From contig NZ_CP082326.1 of NCBI RefSeq assembly GCF_019884785.1, positions 4,023,355 through 4,087,354 on the forward strand: 64,000 nucleotides of DNA. The letters run 5' to 3'. Positions within the stretch are counted from its first letter, which is position 1, and every line of letters starts with the position of its first letter. A program made the position numbers and the translations under genes. Origin of the DNA: Crassaminicella profunda. GTDB lineage: Bacteria; Bacillota; Clostridia; Peptostreptococcales; Thermotaleaceae. The notes beneath the pieces were generated by a model. The model worked only from the letters and a program-made list of their open reading frames with translations, did no database searches and was not told the origin of the DNA. Shown in pieces: positions 27,605 through 38,011 of this stretch.

Positions 27605-28387
27605 GTGAAAACTCGTCCATTTATTATAATCTTTCTGTTAATTTTCTTAGTCTTGCTTACTTCCTGTGTAGAACATAAAAATTTAAATCCAAATGAAATT
27701 GCTATTGTAAATGGTGATGCCATCACCAGAGAAGATGTAGAAAAAAAGCTTGCAACATTTCAATTAGAAAAAAACTTATATGAATACAATGGTTTTCAAA
27801 ATAATATCTATAGAAATCTAGAGCTTCTTCATTTAAGACGTGATTTGATTGATGATATTATTCATTTATTAAAAGAAAAAAAACTTGAAGATGCAAAAAA
27901 TTTTATTTCCTCTTTAAAAAACTATGAAGACCTAGAAGCTTTAAAATATTTTTTACTAAAAGAAATTGATCATTATGAACAAATACTAAATAAACAAGAT
28001 AATGTTATTACTGCTTTTGAAGAAACTTTAAAAGACCTACTGATACTACAAGAAGCAAAAGCCAACGCTCTTATTCCAACTGAAAGTGAACTACAAAATT
28101 CTTACACAGCTTATTTATTGAGTATTCAAGAAAAAATAGATACAAATATATACTATAAATGCTTTCATGCCTTTTGTGAATCAAAAGAAAAAGAGCTTTT
28201 TCATTTGGATACAGAAGAAGCCTATAAAGCTTATGAACTTCAAAAAATAAAAAAAGAGCTAATCATGCAAAAGCTAAAAAATGAAATAGGCTCTTATCAT
28301 CTTGATAGTTATATAACAAACCAATTAAGTAAATCTACTATTATTTTAAATAAAAAATATAATCAATATACATCCTTAAGAAAATAA
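27605..28387 (+). CDS. SurA_N-like lipoprotein
   Basis: 260 residues. Signal peptide with lipobox LLTSC (Cys21), then NEIAIVNGDAITREDVEKKLATF, the start pattern of SurA/PrsA-type foldase N-domains. The rest is charged helix without a visible parvulin (PPIase) domain, so this is an extracytoplasmic lipid-anchored protein with a chaperone-like N-domain only. The start is GTG behind GAGGTGAT. Role in folding of exported or spore-envelope proteins is inferred from family only. Confidence 0.75.
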   Translation: MKTRPFIIIFLLIFLVLLTSCVEHKNLNPNEIAIVNGDAITREDVEKKLATFQLEKNLYEYNGFQNNIYRNLELLHLRRDLIDDIIHLLKEKKLEDAKNFISSLKNYEDLEALKYFLLKEIDHYEQILNKQDNVITAFEETLKDLLILQEAKANALIPTESELQNSYTAYLLSIQEKIDTNIYYKCFHAFCESKEKELFHLDTEEAYKAYELQKIKKELIMQKLKNEIGSYHLDSYITNQLSKSTIILNKKYNQYTSLRK

Positions 28388-28410
28388 AATTTCTCAGATG
28401 CTCATCTCAT

Positions 28411-28448
28411 AAGTTTCATTACAAAACCACTCTTTTGTAATGAAACTT
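28411..28448. repeat. perfect 16-bp inverted repeat
   Basis: AAGTTTCATTACAAAA (28411-28426) and its exact complement TTTTGTAATGAAACTT (28433-28448), 6-nt loop. It lies between the converging lipoprotein and gerAB-like genes. Neither flank has a good T-run, so it is a terminator without a classical tail or another element. Confidence 0.6.
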
Positions 28449-28535
28449 ACTCAAAATAATTCAATATTTTATTTTTCAATCATAAGTTATTTTGAAATTT
28501 TAAATCTTATAATTCCCTAAAAAATAAACTACTCA

Positions 28536-29624
28536 TTACTTATTTTTTATTTCAGCACCAATCCATATAGTAATAGGAAAAATTACTTGAAATAAAAAAG
28601 CATAGTAATTGTATATATTATGTTTCCAATCAGTCATTTGATTAATACTTTCAAAACTACTAATTGCTATAATAATAACAAAAATAGCAACTGGAGTTAC
28701 AATAAATCTATAATCATTTAAATCAAATAATTTTGATATTCCTTTACAAGAGGCAAAAAGACATACAATTGATCTTGTATACCCTCCTATCAAAACTGTA
28801 GCGGATACTATAATCTGCATTCCTTTAATAACTCCACCAATATTTACCAACGTTATTGCAGCATAGGATGGAAAAAAAGAATTCGCATACAAGTCACTAC
28901 CTAAAACTAACATTTCTGTTACAACAGTTGACAATATTACAATTCCTCCTAATAATAATCCTAATATATAAACTTTAAAGTAAGATTTTTTGCTTTTTAA
29001 TGTTTTAAAAACAGCCAAAAATATAACAATTTCTCCAAAAGGAAAAGAAAAAAATGAAAATCCACCCTTTATAACTGCATCTATACCACTATATAAAATA
29101 GGTTGCAAATGATCTATATCCATCAGATGTATTCCAAAAGGTACGCTTACATAGACAAAAATAAAAAGTATAATCACAAAAAATGCTGCCCATCTTCCTA
29201 AAACTTCTATACCTTCTTTAGTCCCCCAAGAAGTTGTCATCATAGCAGGAATCATCAATGCTATGATAGGTGTTTCAACTAATCCAACAGTAATGATAAA
29301 AGTCATAAAGTCTAATAAGTCTATTACAAGTATATAGAAAAAATACCATATATATAGTAAACTAATTCCTTTTCCTATAAAAGTTCCAAAAACTTTCTGT
29401 AAAATATCAAATAAATCTTGATGAGGATATAATGTAAGAATTCTATTATAAATGCATACAACTAAGCAAGCACATACTATAGCTAAAATAATTGCAATCC
29501 ATATACTTTCTTTTGCATCTTTTCCAATTGCAGATATTAAAGAATTACTACATATATACAAAATTATAATAGAAATACATTGTCTATCTGAAATAAACTC
29601 TTTATTCACAAATAATTCCTCCAA
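28536..29624 (-). CDS. GerAB/ArcD/ProY-family spore germination permease
   Basis: 362 residues, about ten membrane spans. The N-terminal ISDRQCISIIILYICSNSL, SLLYIWYFFYILVIDLLDF and FSFFSFPFGEIVIFLAVF fit the GerAB family, the small-molecule-sensing permease subunit of germinant receptors. No gerAA or gerAC partner is adjacent, so it is an orphan B subunit. RBS GGAGGAA lies ahead of the ATG. Forespore expression is inferred from the family. Confidence 0.88.
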   Translation of the reverse strand: MEELFVNKEFISDRQCISIIILYICSNSLISAIGKDAKESIWIAIILAIVCACLVVCIYNRILTLYPHQDLFDILQKVFGTFIGKGISLLYIWYFFYILVIDLLDFMTFIITVGLVETPIIALMIPAMMTTSWGTKEGIEVLGRWAAFFVIILFIFVYVSVPFGIHLMDIDHLQPILYSGIDAVIKGGFSFFSFPFGEIVIFLAVFKTLKSKKSYFKVYILGLLLGGIVILSTVVTEMLVLGSDLYANSFFPSYAAITLVNIGGVIKGMQIIVSATVLIGGYTRSIVCLFASCKGISKLFDLNDYRFIVTPVAIFVIIIAISSFESINQMTDWKHNIYNYYAFLFQVIFPITIWIGAEIKNK

Positions 29625-29816
29625 ATGATTAACCTATTTAAACTTTATTGTATCCTTTAATTTAAGCAATAATGTTTTTTTTTATTCAGTTTAAATGAAA
29701 ATATGAAGAAGGTTTAAAATCCTAGAAATTTCTTACTTGAATTAAGTAACCTATTTTCTAATCCAATCATTTGTTATACAATATAAATAGACTTTTTACA
29801 ATAAAGGAGGAAATTC

Positions 29817-30449
29817 ATGAATATCGACATAAGAGAAATACTTTTAACACTTCCAGGAATCATTATAGGCCTTTCCTTACATGAATATGCTCATGCTCAG
29901 GTAGCTGTTTGGATGGGAGATGATACACCAAGGCTTCAAGGTAGATTATCCTTAAATCCTTCTGCTCATCTTGATCCTATTGGTTTTTTTCTTATCCTAA
30001 TTGCTGGATTTGGTTGGGCTAAGCCTGTTGAAGTAAATGAGATGAATTTTAAGAGTAGAAAAAGGGATGATATTTTAGTATCAATAGCAGGTCCTATGAT
30101 GAACCTATTGATTTCTATCTTTTTCCTTATACTCATGAAGATACTTTCTCAAACCCCTATTACATTCTTACCCTATAATCTTTATAATACAATCATGGAA
30201 GTATTTGATTATACCGTATGGATTAACATTGTTTTATTTGTATTCAATTTACTACCTATACCACCACTAGATGGTTCACATATTTTCTTTGGACTATTAG
30301 GATTAAAGGATAAACCTTTTTATTATGAGATTTATACAAAAGGAAGATTTATTCTTATGTTATTGATTGTTACCCGTTTGACAGGTAAAATCATTGGCCC
30401 ACCTATTACAATCGTTTATATATCTTTAAGAAATTTTTTAGGCGTTTAA
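29817..30449 (+). CDS. site-2 protease-like M50 metallopeptidase, membrane
   Basis: 210 residues, multi-pass. Zinc motif HEYAHA (His22, Glu23, His26) lies in the first membrane segment, and the third ligand region NLLPIPPLDGSH is near residue 150. This is the compact YwhC-type group without a PDZ domain. AAAGGAGG is well placed. It may cleave membrane proteins, but no substrate gene is beside it. Confidence 0.92.
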   Translation: MNIDIREILLTLPGIIIGLSLHEYAHAQVAVWMGDDTPRLQGRLSLNPSAHLDPIGFFLILIAGFGWAKPVEVNEMNFKSRKRDDILVSIAGPMMNLLISIFFLILMKILSQTPITFLPYNLYNTIMEVFDYTVWINIVLFVFNLLPIPPLDGSHIFFGLLGLKDKPFYYEIYTKGRFILMLLIVTRLTGKIIGPPITIVYISLRNFLGV

Positions 30450-30471
30450 ATTTTACTCTCCCTTAATCAAC

Positions 30472-30500
30472 AAAAGGGAATCTCTACGAGATTCCCTTTT
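30472..30500. terminator. bidirectional terminator
   Basis: AAAAGGGAATCTC / GAGATTCCCTTTT with a 3-nt loop, between the converging M50 and UPF0182 genes. Confidence 0.9.
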
Positions 30501-30501
30501 A

Positions 30502-33318
30502 TTATTCAACACTTTCTGTTTGATTTAATCTTTGCAATAATATTTTCAATTCATCTAAATACTTTCCATACTCTGCCCAATTTCCATTCTTTTGAGCTTC
30601 TTGAGCTTTTATGAATACTTCATTAGCTCTCTTAATCATTCCATTTACACTCATTGGATCTTTAACATCTTCCTCAGGAAGGGTTACTTCTGGTGTTTTT
30701 GCTCCTCCAAATAGTTTATCTAATGCTTTTTCTAATGTTTCTTCATAAGCAATTTTATCTCCATAAGCTACAACTACTCTTTTTACTTCTGGCAAACTAT
30801 TTTCATTGTCTGCCTTTAAATAAATGGTCTCCACATAAAGAAGTGAATTCTCTATTGGTATGGTTAATAAATTCCCTCGAATATAACTAGATCCCTTTTG
30901 TCCCCATAAGGAAAATTCTTTAGAAATCGTTGTATCCTGATCAATCTTAGACTCTACCTGCATTGGACCATATACATTCTTTTGTTTTGGCATTTTATAA
31001 ATAATCAATTTCCCATAGTTTTCTCCATCATTTCTTGCCATGAAAAGAGCCGTCATATTTGGCTTATTCTTTGGCGTATATGGAATAGAAAGTAAGAATT
31101 CTTCCTTTTCTTCCTCTGGTAATTTCATAATGAAATAATTTGATTCCATTACTTGTTTTTCTTGTTCATAAATCTCATTAGCAATATCCCATAAATCTTC
31201 CTGTTGATAAAATACATCTGTATCTGTCATATGATATACTTTATACACATTTGCCTGTATATCAAATAAAGTCTGTGGATATCTTACATGTTCTTTTATT
31301 CCTTCAGGCATTTTATCCATATTTGTGAATAACTGAGGGAAAATTTTTGCCATAGTTTTTATAACAGGATCCTTTTCATCAGCTATATAATAAGTTGTAT
31401 CTCCATTATAAGCATCCACTACTACCTTTACAGAGTTTCTAATATAATTCGTTCGCCCTTCTCCAAAAGGTCTTGCATAAGGATAATTGTTACTGATTGT
31501 ATAACCATCTAAAATCCAGTATAATTTTTCATTATCGATTACAAGGTATGGATCATCATCATAATATATAAATGGTGCAATTTTTTGTGCTCTTTCTTTA
31601 ATATTTCTATAGATTAAAATTTTGCTATCCTTCGTGATATTTCCAGATATTAATATTTTCGAGCTTTTCTCCTTGATGGCATATAAAAGCTTATTCATTC
31701 CTCCTAAATGGATTCCAGCACTACCTTCATAAATAGTTTCTTCATTTTGACCACCACTAGGATAGTCAAATTCTTTTTCCTTTGTATTGGTAATAACATA
31801 ATTATTTGTAAGTTCTCCAAAATAAATTTGTGGATACTTTATTTGGATATCTTCTATATCTGATTTTGGTGGAATATTTTTTATAAGTAAATCAGGTTGT
31901 CCCTGACTGGTAATCGCATTTACAGGAGATAATGCAGCACCATATCCATGCGTATATTTTAAATGCTGATTAATCCACTGTTCATTGATCTTTTCTTCAT
32001 TAATCTCTCTTCCTGATAAAAATACTTGAGTCAACTGCCCATCAATATTATATCTATCTATATCCACATCATGGAATTGATAATACAATCGAATCCCTTG
32101 ACTCTGATTATAAAATTGCTTTGTAGGACGATAATCGTTGATACGAATATTTTTTATGGTTTCTATATTTTTTTCTAAATCTTCCCTTGTTAAATTTTGT
32201 TTTGCAGAAAAATCCTTTTCTTCGATATGATCAAGTCCATAAGCCATTTTTGTATAGTTTATATTATGATCTAAATATATTCTTTCCTTGGAAATCTCAT
32301 CAGGAGCTACAATAAAATTCTGTACTCCTAAAGCAGCAACATTTCCTAGTATAGATAGTACAATCATGATTACAGGTCCTGTAAGGACTAATCTTAATTG
32401 CTTTCTTTTTGCACCTACCATTAATAAAACTGCTGAAATAATAGCTAATACAATCTTAGCCCTGTAAATCCATAAGGTTACATGAATATCTGTAAAACTT
32501 GCTCCATAGGCTACTCCACGAGGTGAATACAATAAGTCATATGTTTTAAATACATATCCTAAGCCTAAAATCACAAAAAATGATACTCCTAAAACCGTTA
32601 ATTGCCCTAATGCTATATTTAATAATTGCTTTCCATTGTTCATATTCACATTCGGATGAATTCTTCTAACATTGTCTTCAGGCTCATGATTCACATCAAA
32701 GAGTGTAGGTCTTTTTACACTCATCAAAATCATATAAAAAATAACTGTAACAATAACTAAGAAAACAATAAAACTCATCAATAGATAATAAATCTGCTCT
32801 AAGAAAGGAAGCTTTAACATATAAAAAGAAATATCATTTTTAAATATTGGATCAAGAATATTAAACTTTGTTGCATTAAAAAACTTTAATATTTCAAACC
32901 AAAGATTACTACATACGGTCATAGTTGCTAAAAAAGAAACAATAGTTGAAATTCCTAATGCAATACGATTAATTCCTTTTTCACTTATTTTCGTATAAGC
33001 TGTATCGATTTTTTTATTATAATTCTTCTTAATAGATAATAGATAAAAATGAATAAGTAGTGTAAGTACAATGAAAATAGGTATACCCATTTTAAATTGG
33101 GTCATCAATTTTGTTAAAAAAACTTTATCATACCCCACTTCCTTAAACCATTGATAATCTGTTACAAAATTAATAATAGTCGTAAAAGAAGTTAAAAGGA
33201 ATAGGACTACTACTACACCTATACCCCAAAATGCACCTTTTGCTTTTCTCAAATTCTTCACCCCTGTTCTTGTAGTTATCATTTTAGTATTATATTCCCT
33301 TAATAATAATATATCCAT
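30502..33318 (-). CDS. UPF0182 family large membrane protein
   Basis: Up to 938 residues, the usual size of the UPF0182/COG1615 family. Seven or so membrane spans fill the first third (KGAFWGIGVVVVLFLLTSF, then others to about residue 330). A long soluble extracytoplasmic region follows, with family segments LSPVNAITSQGQPDLLIKNIPP, YPSGGQNEETIYEGSAGIHLGG and DKDPVIKTMAKIFPQLF-like stretches. A C-terminal acidic helix ends it. The start is uncertain: the ATG at 33318 has no clear RBS, while a TTG at 33252 (MRKAKGAFWGIG) lies 6 nt after AGGGGTG and is likely. Function is unknown for the family. Confidence 0.93.
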   Translation of the reverse strand: MDILLLREYNTKMITTRTGVKNLRKAKGAFWGIGVVVVLFLLTSFTTIINFVTDYQWFKEVGYDKVFLTKLMTQFKMGIPIFIVLTLLIHFYLLSIKKNYNKKIDTAYTKISEKGINRIALGISTIVSFLATMTVCSNLWFEILKFFNATKFNILDPIFKNDISFYMLKLPFLEQIYYLLMSFIVFLVIVTVIFYMILMSVKRPTLFDVNHEPEDNVRRIHPNVNMNNGKQLLNIALGQLTVLGVSFFVILGLGYVFKTYDLLYSPRGVAYGASFTDIHVTLWIYRAKIVLAIISAVLLMVGAKRKQLRLVLTGPVIMIVLSILGNVAALGVQNFIVAPDEISKERIYLDHNINYTKMAYGLDHIEEKDFSAKQNLTREDLEKNIETIKNIRINDYRPTKQFYNQSQGIRLYYQFHDVDIDRYNIDGQLTQVFLSGREINEEKINEQWINQHLKYTHGYGAALSPVNAITSQGQPDLLIKNIPPKSDIEDIQIKYPQIYFGELTNNYVITNTKEKEFDYPSGGQNEETIYEGSAGIHLGGMNKLLYAIKEKSSKILISGNITKDSKILIYRNIKERAQKIAPFIYYDDDPYLVIDNEKLYWILDGYTISNNYPYARPFGEGRTNYIRNSVKVVVDAYNGDTTYYIADEKDPVIKTMAKIFPQLFTNMDKMPEGIKEHVRYPQTLFDIQANVYKVYHMTDTDVFYQQEDLWDIANEIYEQEKQVMESNYFIMKLPEEEKEEFLLSIPYTPKNKPNMTALFMARNDGENYGKLIIYKMPKQKNVYGPMQVESKIDQDTTISKEFSLWGQKGSSYIRGNLLTIPIENSLLYVETIYLKADNENSLPEVKRVVVAYGDKIAYEETLEKALDKLFGGAKTPEVTLPEEDVKDPMSVNGMIKRANEVFIKAQEAQKNGNWAEYGKYLDELKILLQRLNQTESVE

Positions 33319-33394
33319 CTCGCATTATTTTCTGTCAAAAAAATAAGCTCAATAGCATAGTCTCATTATACTATCGAGCAGAAAATATTTCAAA

Positions 33395-34441
33395 TTATGG
33401 AGTTAGTTTCATATCTCCATATTTAATCCATCCTTTTTTTCTCATATATCCAGAAATCATAAGGGTCAAAATAGCTGGCAAAATAAAGTGTAATAATAGA
33501 ATTTTGCCTATAATTAAAGTCATAGATTGACTATCCCCCATAGCAGCAATAGTTCCAAATTGCCCAACTAAACCACTTGTCCCCATCCCTGCACCAATGC
33601 TATTGTTTTCCATTTTCAATACATAGGTTGCAATAGGTCCAAGGAGTGCACTAGCTAAAGTTGGAGGTACCCAAATCAAAGGATTTTTAATAATATTAGG
33701 AACCTGTAGCATAGATGTTCCAAGTCCTTGAGCAATAGCTCCTCCCACACCATTTTCCCGATAGCTTGCCATAGCAAAACCAATCATTTGCGTTGCACAA
33801 CCTACTGCAGAAGCCCCTGCAGCAAGTCCACTAAGACCTAATGATATAGAAAGTGCCGCACTACTTATTGGAAGAGTTAAAATCATTCCCATAAGAGCTG
33901 CGATAACAATTCCCATAGGAATAGGCTGAAGCTCTGTTGCTCTATTGATAATACCTCCTAAATTTTTCATGACAGATGCCATAACAGGTCCTATGAAAAT
34001 TCCAGCAAGACCTCCAATAATAATCGTGCCTGCAGGTACTAAAACAATATCCACCTTTGTTTTTCCTGTGATCATCTTTGAAAATTCTGCACCAATTAAA
34101 GAAGCTACAAAAGCTCCTACAGGCTCACCTATTTTTACAATAAAAGCTCCATCAGCTCCTGAGTAAACAGTTCCTGCACCTATAGCTCCTGTAACAATGG
34201 ACGCAAAAACTCCTAGTGGAGGAGCACCTACACTAAAAGCTACTCCTGCGCCTATAGCTGGTCCCATTACAAACTGAGCGATCTTACCAAACTTCACCAA
34301 AGCTTCTATTCCTGCATAATCTCCAATTTGTTTTAATATAAGTCCAATAATCAAAGAAGAAAACAATCCTAAAGCCATTCCATTTAATGCTTTTGTCATA
34401 TATTCTCTAAAGGAAAATTTATTTTTTTTCATTAGTCCCAC
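33395..34441 (-). CDS. PfoR-like PTS_EIIC_2 membrane protein
   Basis: 348 residues, glycine-rich, eight to ten membrane spans. It belongs to the PTS IIC-like family that includes the Clostridium perfringens PfoR protein: MALGLFSSLIIGLILKQIG, QFVMGPAIGAGVAFSVGAPPLG, PNIIKNPLIWVPPTLASA and GTSGLVGQFGTIAAMG. No PTS IIA or IIB domain lies nearby, so phosphotransfer-coupled sugar uptake is not shown. RBS GGTGGGAC-like, single gene. Confidence 0.88.
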   Translation of the reverse strand: MGLMKKNKFSFREYMTKALNGMALGLFSSLIIGLILKQIGDYAGIEALVKFGKIAQFVMGPAIGAGVAFSVGAPPLGVFASIVTGAIGAGTVYSGADGAFIVKIGEPVGAFVASLIGAEFSKMITGKTKVDIVLVPAGTIIIGGLAGIFIGPVMASVMKNLGGIINRATELQPIPMGIVIAALMGMILTLPISSAALSISLGLSGLAAGASAVGCATQMIGFAMASYRENGVGGAIAQGLGTSMLQVPNIIKNPLIWVPPTLASALLGPIATYVLKMENNSIGAGMGTSGLVGQFGTIAAMGDSQSMTLIIGKILLLHFILPAILTLMISGYMRKKGWIKYGDMKLTP

Positions 34442-34505
34442 CTCTTTTCTTCTAAATCACTACACATTTATATCTTGTCAGAATAAATATCTTTTTCATA
34501 AATAT

Positions 34506-35342
34506 TTAGTCTATAATTAGCAAACTAATATCCATTGCTTTTACAGAGTGGGTAAGAGCTCCTACAGAAATTACATCCACACCAATTTTTGCAATATCTT
34601 TTATTCTTTCTAAAGTAATATTTCCAGAAGCTTCAAGAATGGCCCTACCTTTTGTACTTTCAACAGCTCTTTTCATGGTTTCTAAATCCATATTATCTAA
34701 CATAATAATATCAGCCCTTGCCTTTAATGCTTCTTCTAGTTCCTTTAAGGAAGTCACTTCTACTTCGATTTTAGTTGTATGAGGAATATTTTCTCGTATT
34801 CTTTCTACTGCTTTCTTTATACTTCCTACTGCCTTTATATGATTATCCTTAATCATCACTGCATCTGATAAATTGAATCGATGATTATAACAACCCCCCA
34901 CACGAACTGCATATTTTTCTAAAATTCTAAGATTCGGAGTTGTCTTTCTCGTATCTACTACTCTTGTTTGATACTCCTTCACAAGATCTGCATATCTTCT
35001 TGACGCAGATGCAATCCCTGACATTCTTTGAAGTAAATTTAAAGCTAATCTTTCACCCTTCAATATATTCTTTGTACTTCCTTTAATTTCAGCTATTTTT
35101 TCTCCTTTTTTTACAAGAGTTCCATCTTTTTTTAACACTTTAAATGATATGTTTTCATCTAATAATTTAAAAACACTTTCAGCCACCAAAAGACCTGCTA
35201 CAACACCTGTTTCCTTTGCAATCATATAGGCTTCAGAGAAAGAAGCATCATCAATCAATAGATCAGTAGTAGTGTCCCCGTAATTCATATCTTCTATTAA
35301 CGCATTTTTTATGATTTTCTCTACTAAAAATTTATTATACAC
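34506..35342 (-). CDS. nadC: nicotinate-nucleotide pyrophosphorylase (carboxylating)
   Basis: Quinolinate + PRPP to nicotinate mononucleotide. 278 residues. MSGIAS-type segment (NLLQRMSGIASASRRY), DTRKTTPNLRILEKYAV, and GGCYNHRFNLSDAVMIKDNH, the classic NadC core; then EVEVTSLKEL and IMLDNMD. The GTG start lies 6 nt after GGAGGGTCAAGG and inside the last codons of nadB, so the two are coupled. Last gene of nadA-nadB-nadC. Confidence 0.96.
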   Translation of the reverse strand: MYNKFLVEKIIKNALIEDMNYGDTTTDLLIDDASFSEAYMIAKETGVVAGLLVAESVFKLLDENISFKVLKKDGTLVKKGEKIAEIKGSTKNILKGERLALNLLQRMSGIASASRRYADLVKEYQTRVVDTRKTTPNLRILEKYAVRVGGCYNHRFNLSDAVMIKDNHIKAVGSIKKAVERIRENIPHTTKIEVEVTSLKELEEALKARADIIMLDNMDLETMKRAVESTKGRAILEASGNITLERIKDIAKIGVDVISVGALTHSVKAMDISLLIID

Positions 35343-36886
35343 CCTTGACCCTCCGTATCTACTCTATAATGTGCTCCAAGACTTTTTTCCCTTTTTAGGG
35401 CTGCTTTTATAATAAGGATTGCAACCGTACACATATTTCTACATTCATAATACTTTATGCTTTCTTTACATCCTAATAATTGGTTACTTAACTTTTTGAT
35501 CTCTTTTAATGCAACCTTTAATCCATTCTGACTTCTTACGATAGATATATATTCGTCCATAATATTCTCAATCTTTTCTTTTATATAATCAAAATCTAAA
35601 TCTTTAGATCCTTTATATTCAATCATTGGCATAACCGGTAAAGCATTTATCCTTTTATTTGAAATATATTGAGTTAAAGACTGCACTACTCGATTTCCAA
35701 ACACAAGCCCTTCAAGTAGTGAATTGCTCGCAAGTCGATTTGCCCCATGAACCCCTGTGCAAGCACATTCTCCACATGCATAAAGTCCTTCAATATTTGT
35801 TTTTCCATCTATATCTGTATAGATTCCTCCCATAATATAATGCTGTACAGGAGATACAGGAATATATTCCTTTGTCATATCTATTCCTTCTTCTAAACAT
35901 CTTTCATAGATCATAGGAAATCTATTTTTAATAAAGGAAGGAGTTTTATGAGTAATATCTAAATAAACATAAGGAGTATGGTTGATACTTTTTTCTGTAA
36001 AAATGCTCCTTGCAACAATATCTCTTGGTGCTAAATCAGCCATTTTATGATATTTTTTCATAAAAGTTTCACCTTTTACATTTCTCAGTACTGCGCCTTC
36101 TCCCCTTACAGATTCAGAAATCAAGAATTTTTGTCCATTTTTTTCACTATACATGGCAGTAGGATGAAATTGTATAAATTCCATATCATGAATAGCCCCT
36201 CCTGCACGATAAACCATGGCTATTCCATCTCCTGTAGTAACTTCTGGGTTTGTAGTATTTTTATATACTTGTCCCACCCCACCTGTTGCTAAAACAACTG
36301 CCTTACTTTGGTAAATTATTCTTTCCCCATGCTCATTTACAGCCAAAACTCCACAAACTTCATTTTTATTGGTTATGAGATCTATAGCAAAAACATCTTC
36401 ATCCACATGTATATTTTTTCTGCTTTCTATTTCTACTCCTAAAGATCTGATTACTTCTCTTCCTGTAGCATCCTTTGCATGAAGAATCCTCCTTTTACTA
36501 TGTCCACCTTCTCGGGTTACCCTTAAATTTCCATTCTCATCTTGATCAAAATTTGTACCATACGTTAATAATTTTTTGATATTTTTTGGTGCTTCTTTAA
36601 TCAATGTTTGAGTAGTCTCTTCTCTATTATAATAAGCTCCCGCTCTTAATGTATCTTCATAATGAGATTTAAAATCATCCTCTTGATTTACACAAGCAGC
36701 AATCCCACCTTGAGCTAGATTACTATTGTTATTATTTAGCTTTGTTTTTGAAAGAACAATAACCCGTTCTTTTGAACTTATATTTAAAGCCGTAAAAAGC
36801 CCTGCAACCCCTGTACCGATTATCACTACATCACAATCTTTTTTACTATTTACATCATGAAAACCACTTATATATCTGGATTTCAT
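35324..36886 (-). CDS. nadB: L-aspartate oxidase
   Basis: Flavoenzyme oxidising aspartate to iminoaspartate. About 520 residues. FAD loop VVIIGTGVAGLFTALN, NLAQGGIAACVNQED, HAKDATGREVIRSL, EFIQFHPTAMY and HYIMGGIYTDIDGKT, with a C-terminal helical domain ending GAHYRVD. The ATG at 36886 lies 9 nt after AAGGAG; an ATG at 36895 abuts the RBS and is less likely. Middle gene of the operon; in anaerobes fumarate can replace oxygen as acceptor. Confidence 0.96.
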   Translation of the reverse strand: MKSRYISGFHDVNSKKDCDVVIIGTGVAGLFTALNISSKERVIVLSKTKLNNNNSNLAQGGIAACVNQEDDFKSHYEDTLRAGAYYNREETTQTLIKEAPKNIKKLLTYGTNFDQDENGNLRVTREGGHSKRRILHAKDATGREVIRSLGVEIESRKNIHVDEDVFAIDLITNKNEVCGVLAVNEHGERIIYQSKAVVLATGGVGQVYKNTTNPEVTTGDGIAMVYRAGGAIHDMEFIQFHPTAMYSEKNGQKFLISESVRGEGAVLRNVKGETFMKKYHKMADLAPRDIVARSIFTEKSINHTPYVYLDITHKTPSFIKNRFPMIYERCLEEGIDMTKEYIPVSPVQHYIMGGIYTDIDGKTNIEGLYACGECACTGVHGANRLASNSLLEGLVFGNRVVQSLTQYISNKRINALPVMPMIEYKGSKDLDFDYIKEKIENIMDEYISIVRSQNGLKVALKEIKKLSNQLLGCKESIKYYECRNMCTVAILIIKAALKREKSLGAHYRVDTEGQGCIINF

Positions 36887-36899
36887 TGTTTTCATCTCC

Positions 36900-37811
36900 T
36901 TAACTAATTTTGAGCATTCTCTCAAGGGAAACTAATGAACGTTGTCTTAAATCTTTCTCTACCTTTATCTCATATTGGTCAAATTTCAAAGCATTATAAA
37001 TATCTTCAAGAGACGTTTTTTTCATATTATAACAAGTTAAAGCTGGAGAGATTAAATAGAATTTTTTATCAGGGTTATCCTTCCTAAGTTGATGAAGTAT
37101 TCCCATCTCTGTTCCAATAATAAATGATTTATTCTCTGATTTCTTCGCATAATCAATAATTTGAGCAGTACTTCCTACAAAATCAGCCTTTTCAACTACC
37201 GCTTTACTACATTCTGGATGTACTAATACCAATGCATTTGGATGATTGTTCTTTGCAGCATTTACTTCTATGCTTCTTACCCTATGGTGAGTGATACAAT
37301 ATCCTTCCCAGAGAATAATTTCCTTTTCTGGCACTTGTTCTTTGATATAACTTCCTAAATTTTGATCTGGTACAAATAATATTTTATCTTTCTTTATGCT
37401 CTTTACAATTTTTAAAGCATTAGAAGAAGTACAACAAATATCACTTTCTGCTTTTACTTCTGCTGAAGAATTTACATAACAGACAATCGGAACATCTGGA
37501 TACTCTTTTTTGAATATTCTAAGGCTTTCAGCATCTACCATATCTGCCATTGGACAGCCTGCATCATATACAGGTAATAATACCTTTTTATCAGGAGATA
37601 ATATTTTTGCACTTTCAGCCATAAAACGAACCCCAGCAAAAACAATTACATCTGCATCCGTTTTGGCAGCCTCTTGACTAAGCTTTAATGAATCTCCTAC
37701 AATATCAGCAATATCTTGCACTTCTGGTATTTGATAGTTATGTGCTAAAATAACAGCATTTTTTTCTTTTTTTAAACATTGTATTTCTTGGATCATCTCT
37801 TTTTCATTCAT
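36900..37811 (-). CDS. nadA: quinolinate synthase
   Basis: [4Fe-4S] enzyme condensing iminoaspartate with dihydroxyacetone phosphate. About 303 residues from the ATG at 37811, 8 nt after GAAAGGA. Core motifs: [50 protein letters not shown] and a C-terminal [12 protein letters not shown]; cluster Cys residues in CYVNSS, HPEC and LTCYN. First gene of nadABC, directly after a NiaR-like operator. Confidence 0.96.
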   Translation of the reverse strand: MNEKEMIQEIQCLKKEKNAVILAHNYQIPEVQDIADIVGDSLKLSQEAAKTDADVIVFAGVRFMAESAKILSPDKKVLLPVYDAGCPMADMVDAESLRIFKKEYPDVPIVCYVNSSAEVKAESDICCTSSNALKIVKSIKKDKILFVPDQNLGSYIKEQVPEKEIILWEGYCITHHRVRSIEVNAAKNNHPNALVLVHPECSKAVVEKADFVGSTAQIIDYAKKSENKSFIIGTEMGILHQLRKDNPDKKFYLISPALTCYNMKKTSLEDIYNALKFDQYEIKVEKDLRQRSLVSLERMLKIS

Positions 37812-37900
37812 ATTTTCAATCCTTTCTTTATGCACCATTTTTATAAAATTTAATTTATTCCAATATACACTAAAATCAACTTACAAGCATTTACGACTTT

Positions 37901-37956
37901 ACACCTGTCTTGTCACCCGTTATAAAAAATATAACAAATCTTTAAGAGGAATACAA
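37901..37956 (-). promoter_or_regulatory. nadABC promoter and candidate NiaR operator
   Basis: TTGTAT (37951-37956), 17 nt, TATATT (37928-37933). Just downstream of the -10 is ACGGGTGACAAGACAGGTGT (37901-37920), a near-palindrome of the type reported for NiaR/YrxA nicotinate repressors. The niaR gene is immediately upstream. Confidence 0.65.
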
Positions 37957-38011
37957 TACCCTAGATTTGTAAATTTCTTTTATTTATACCATTTATATTG
38001 TTTTAAATCCA

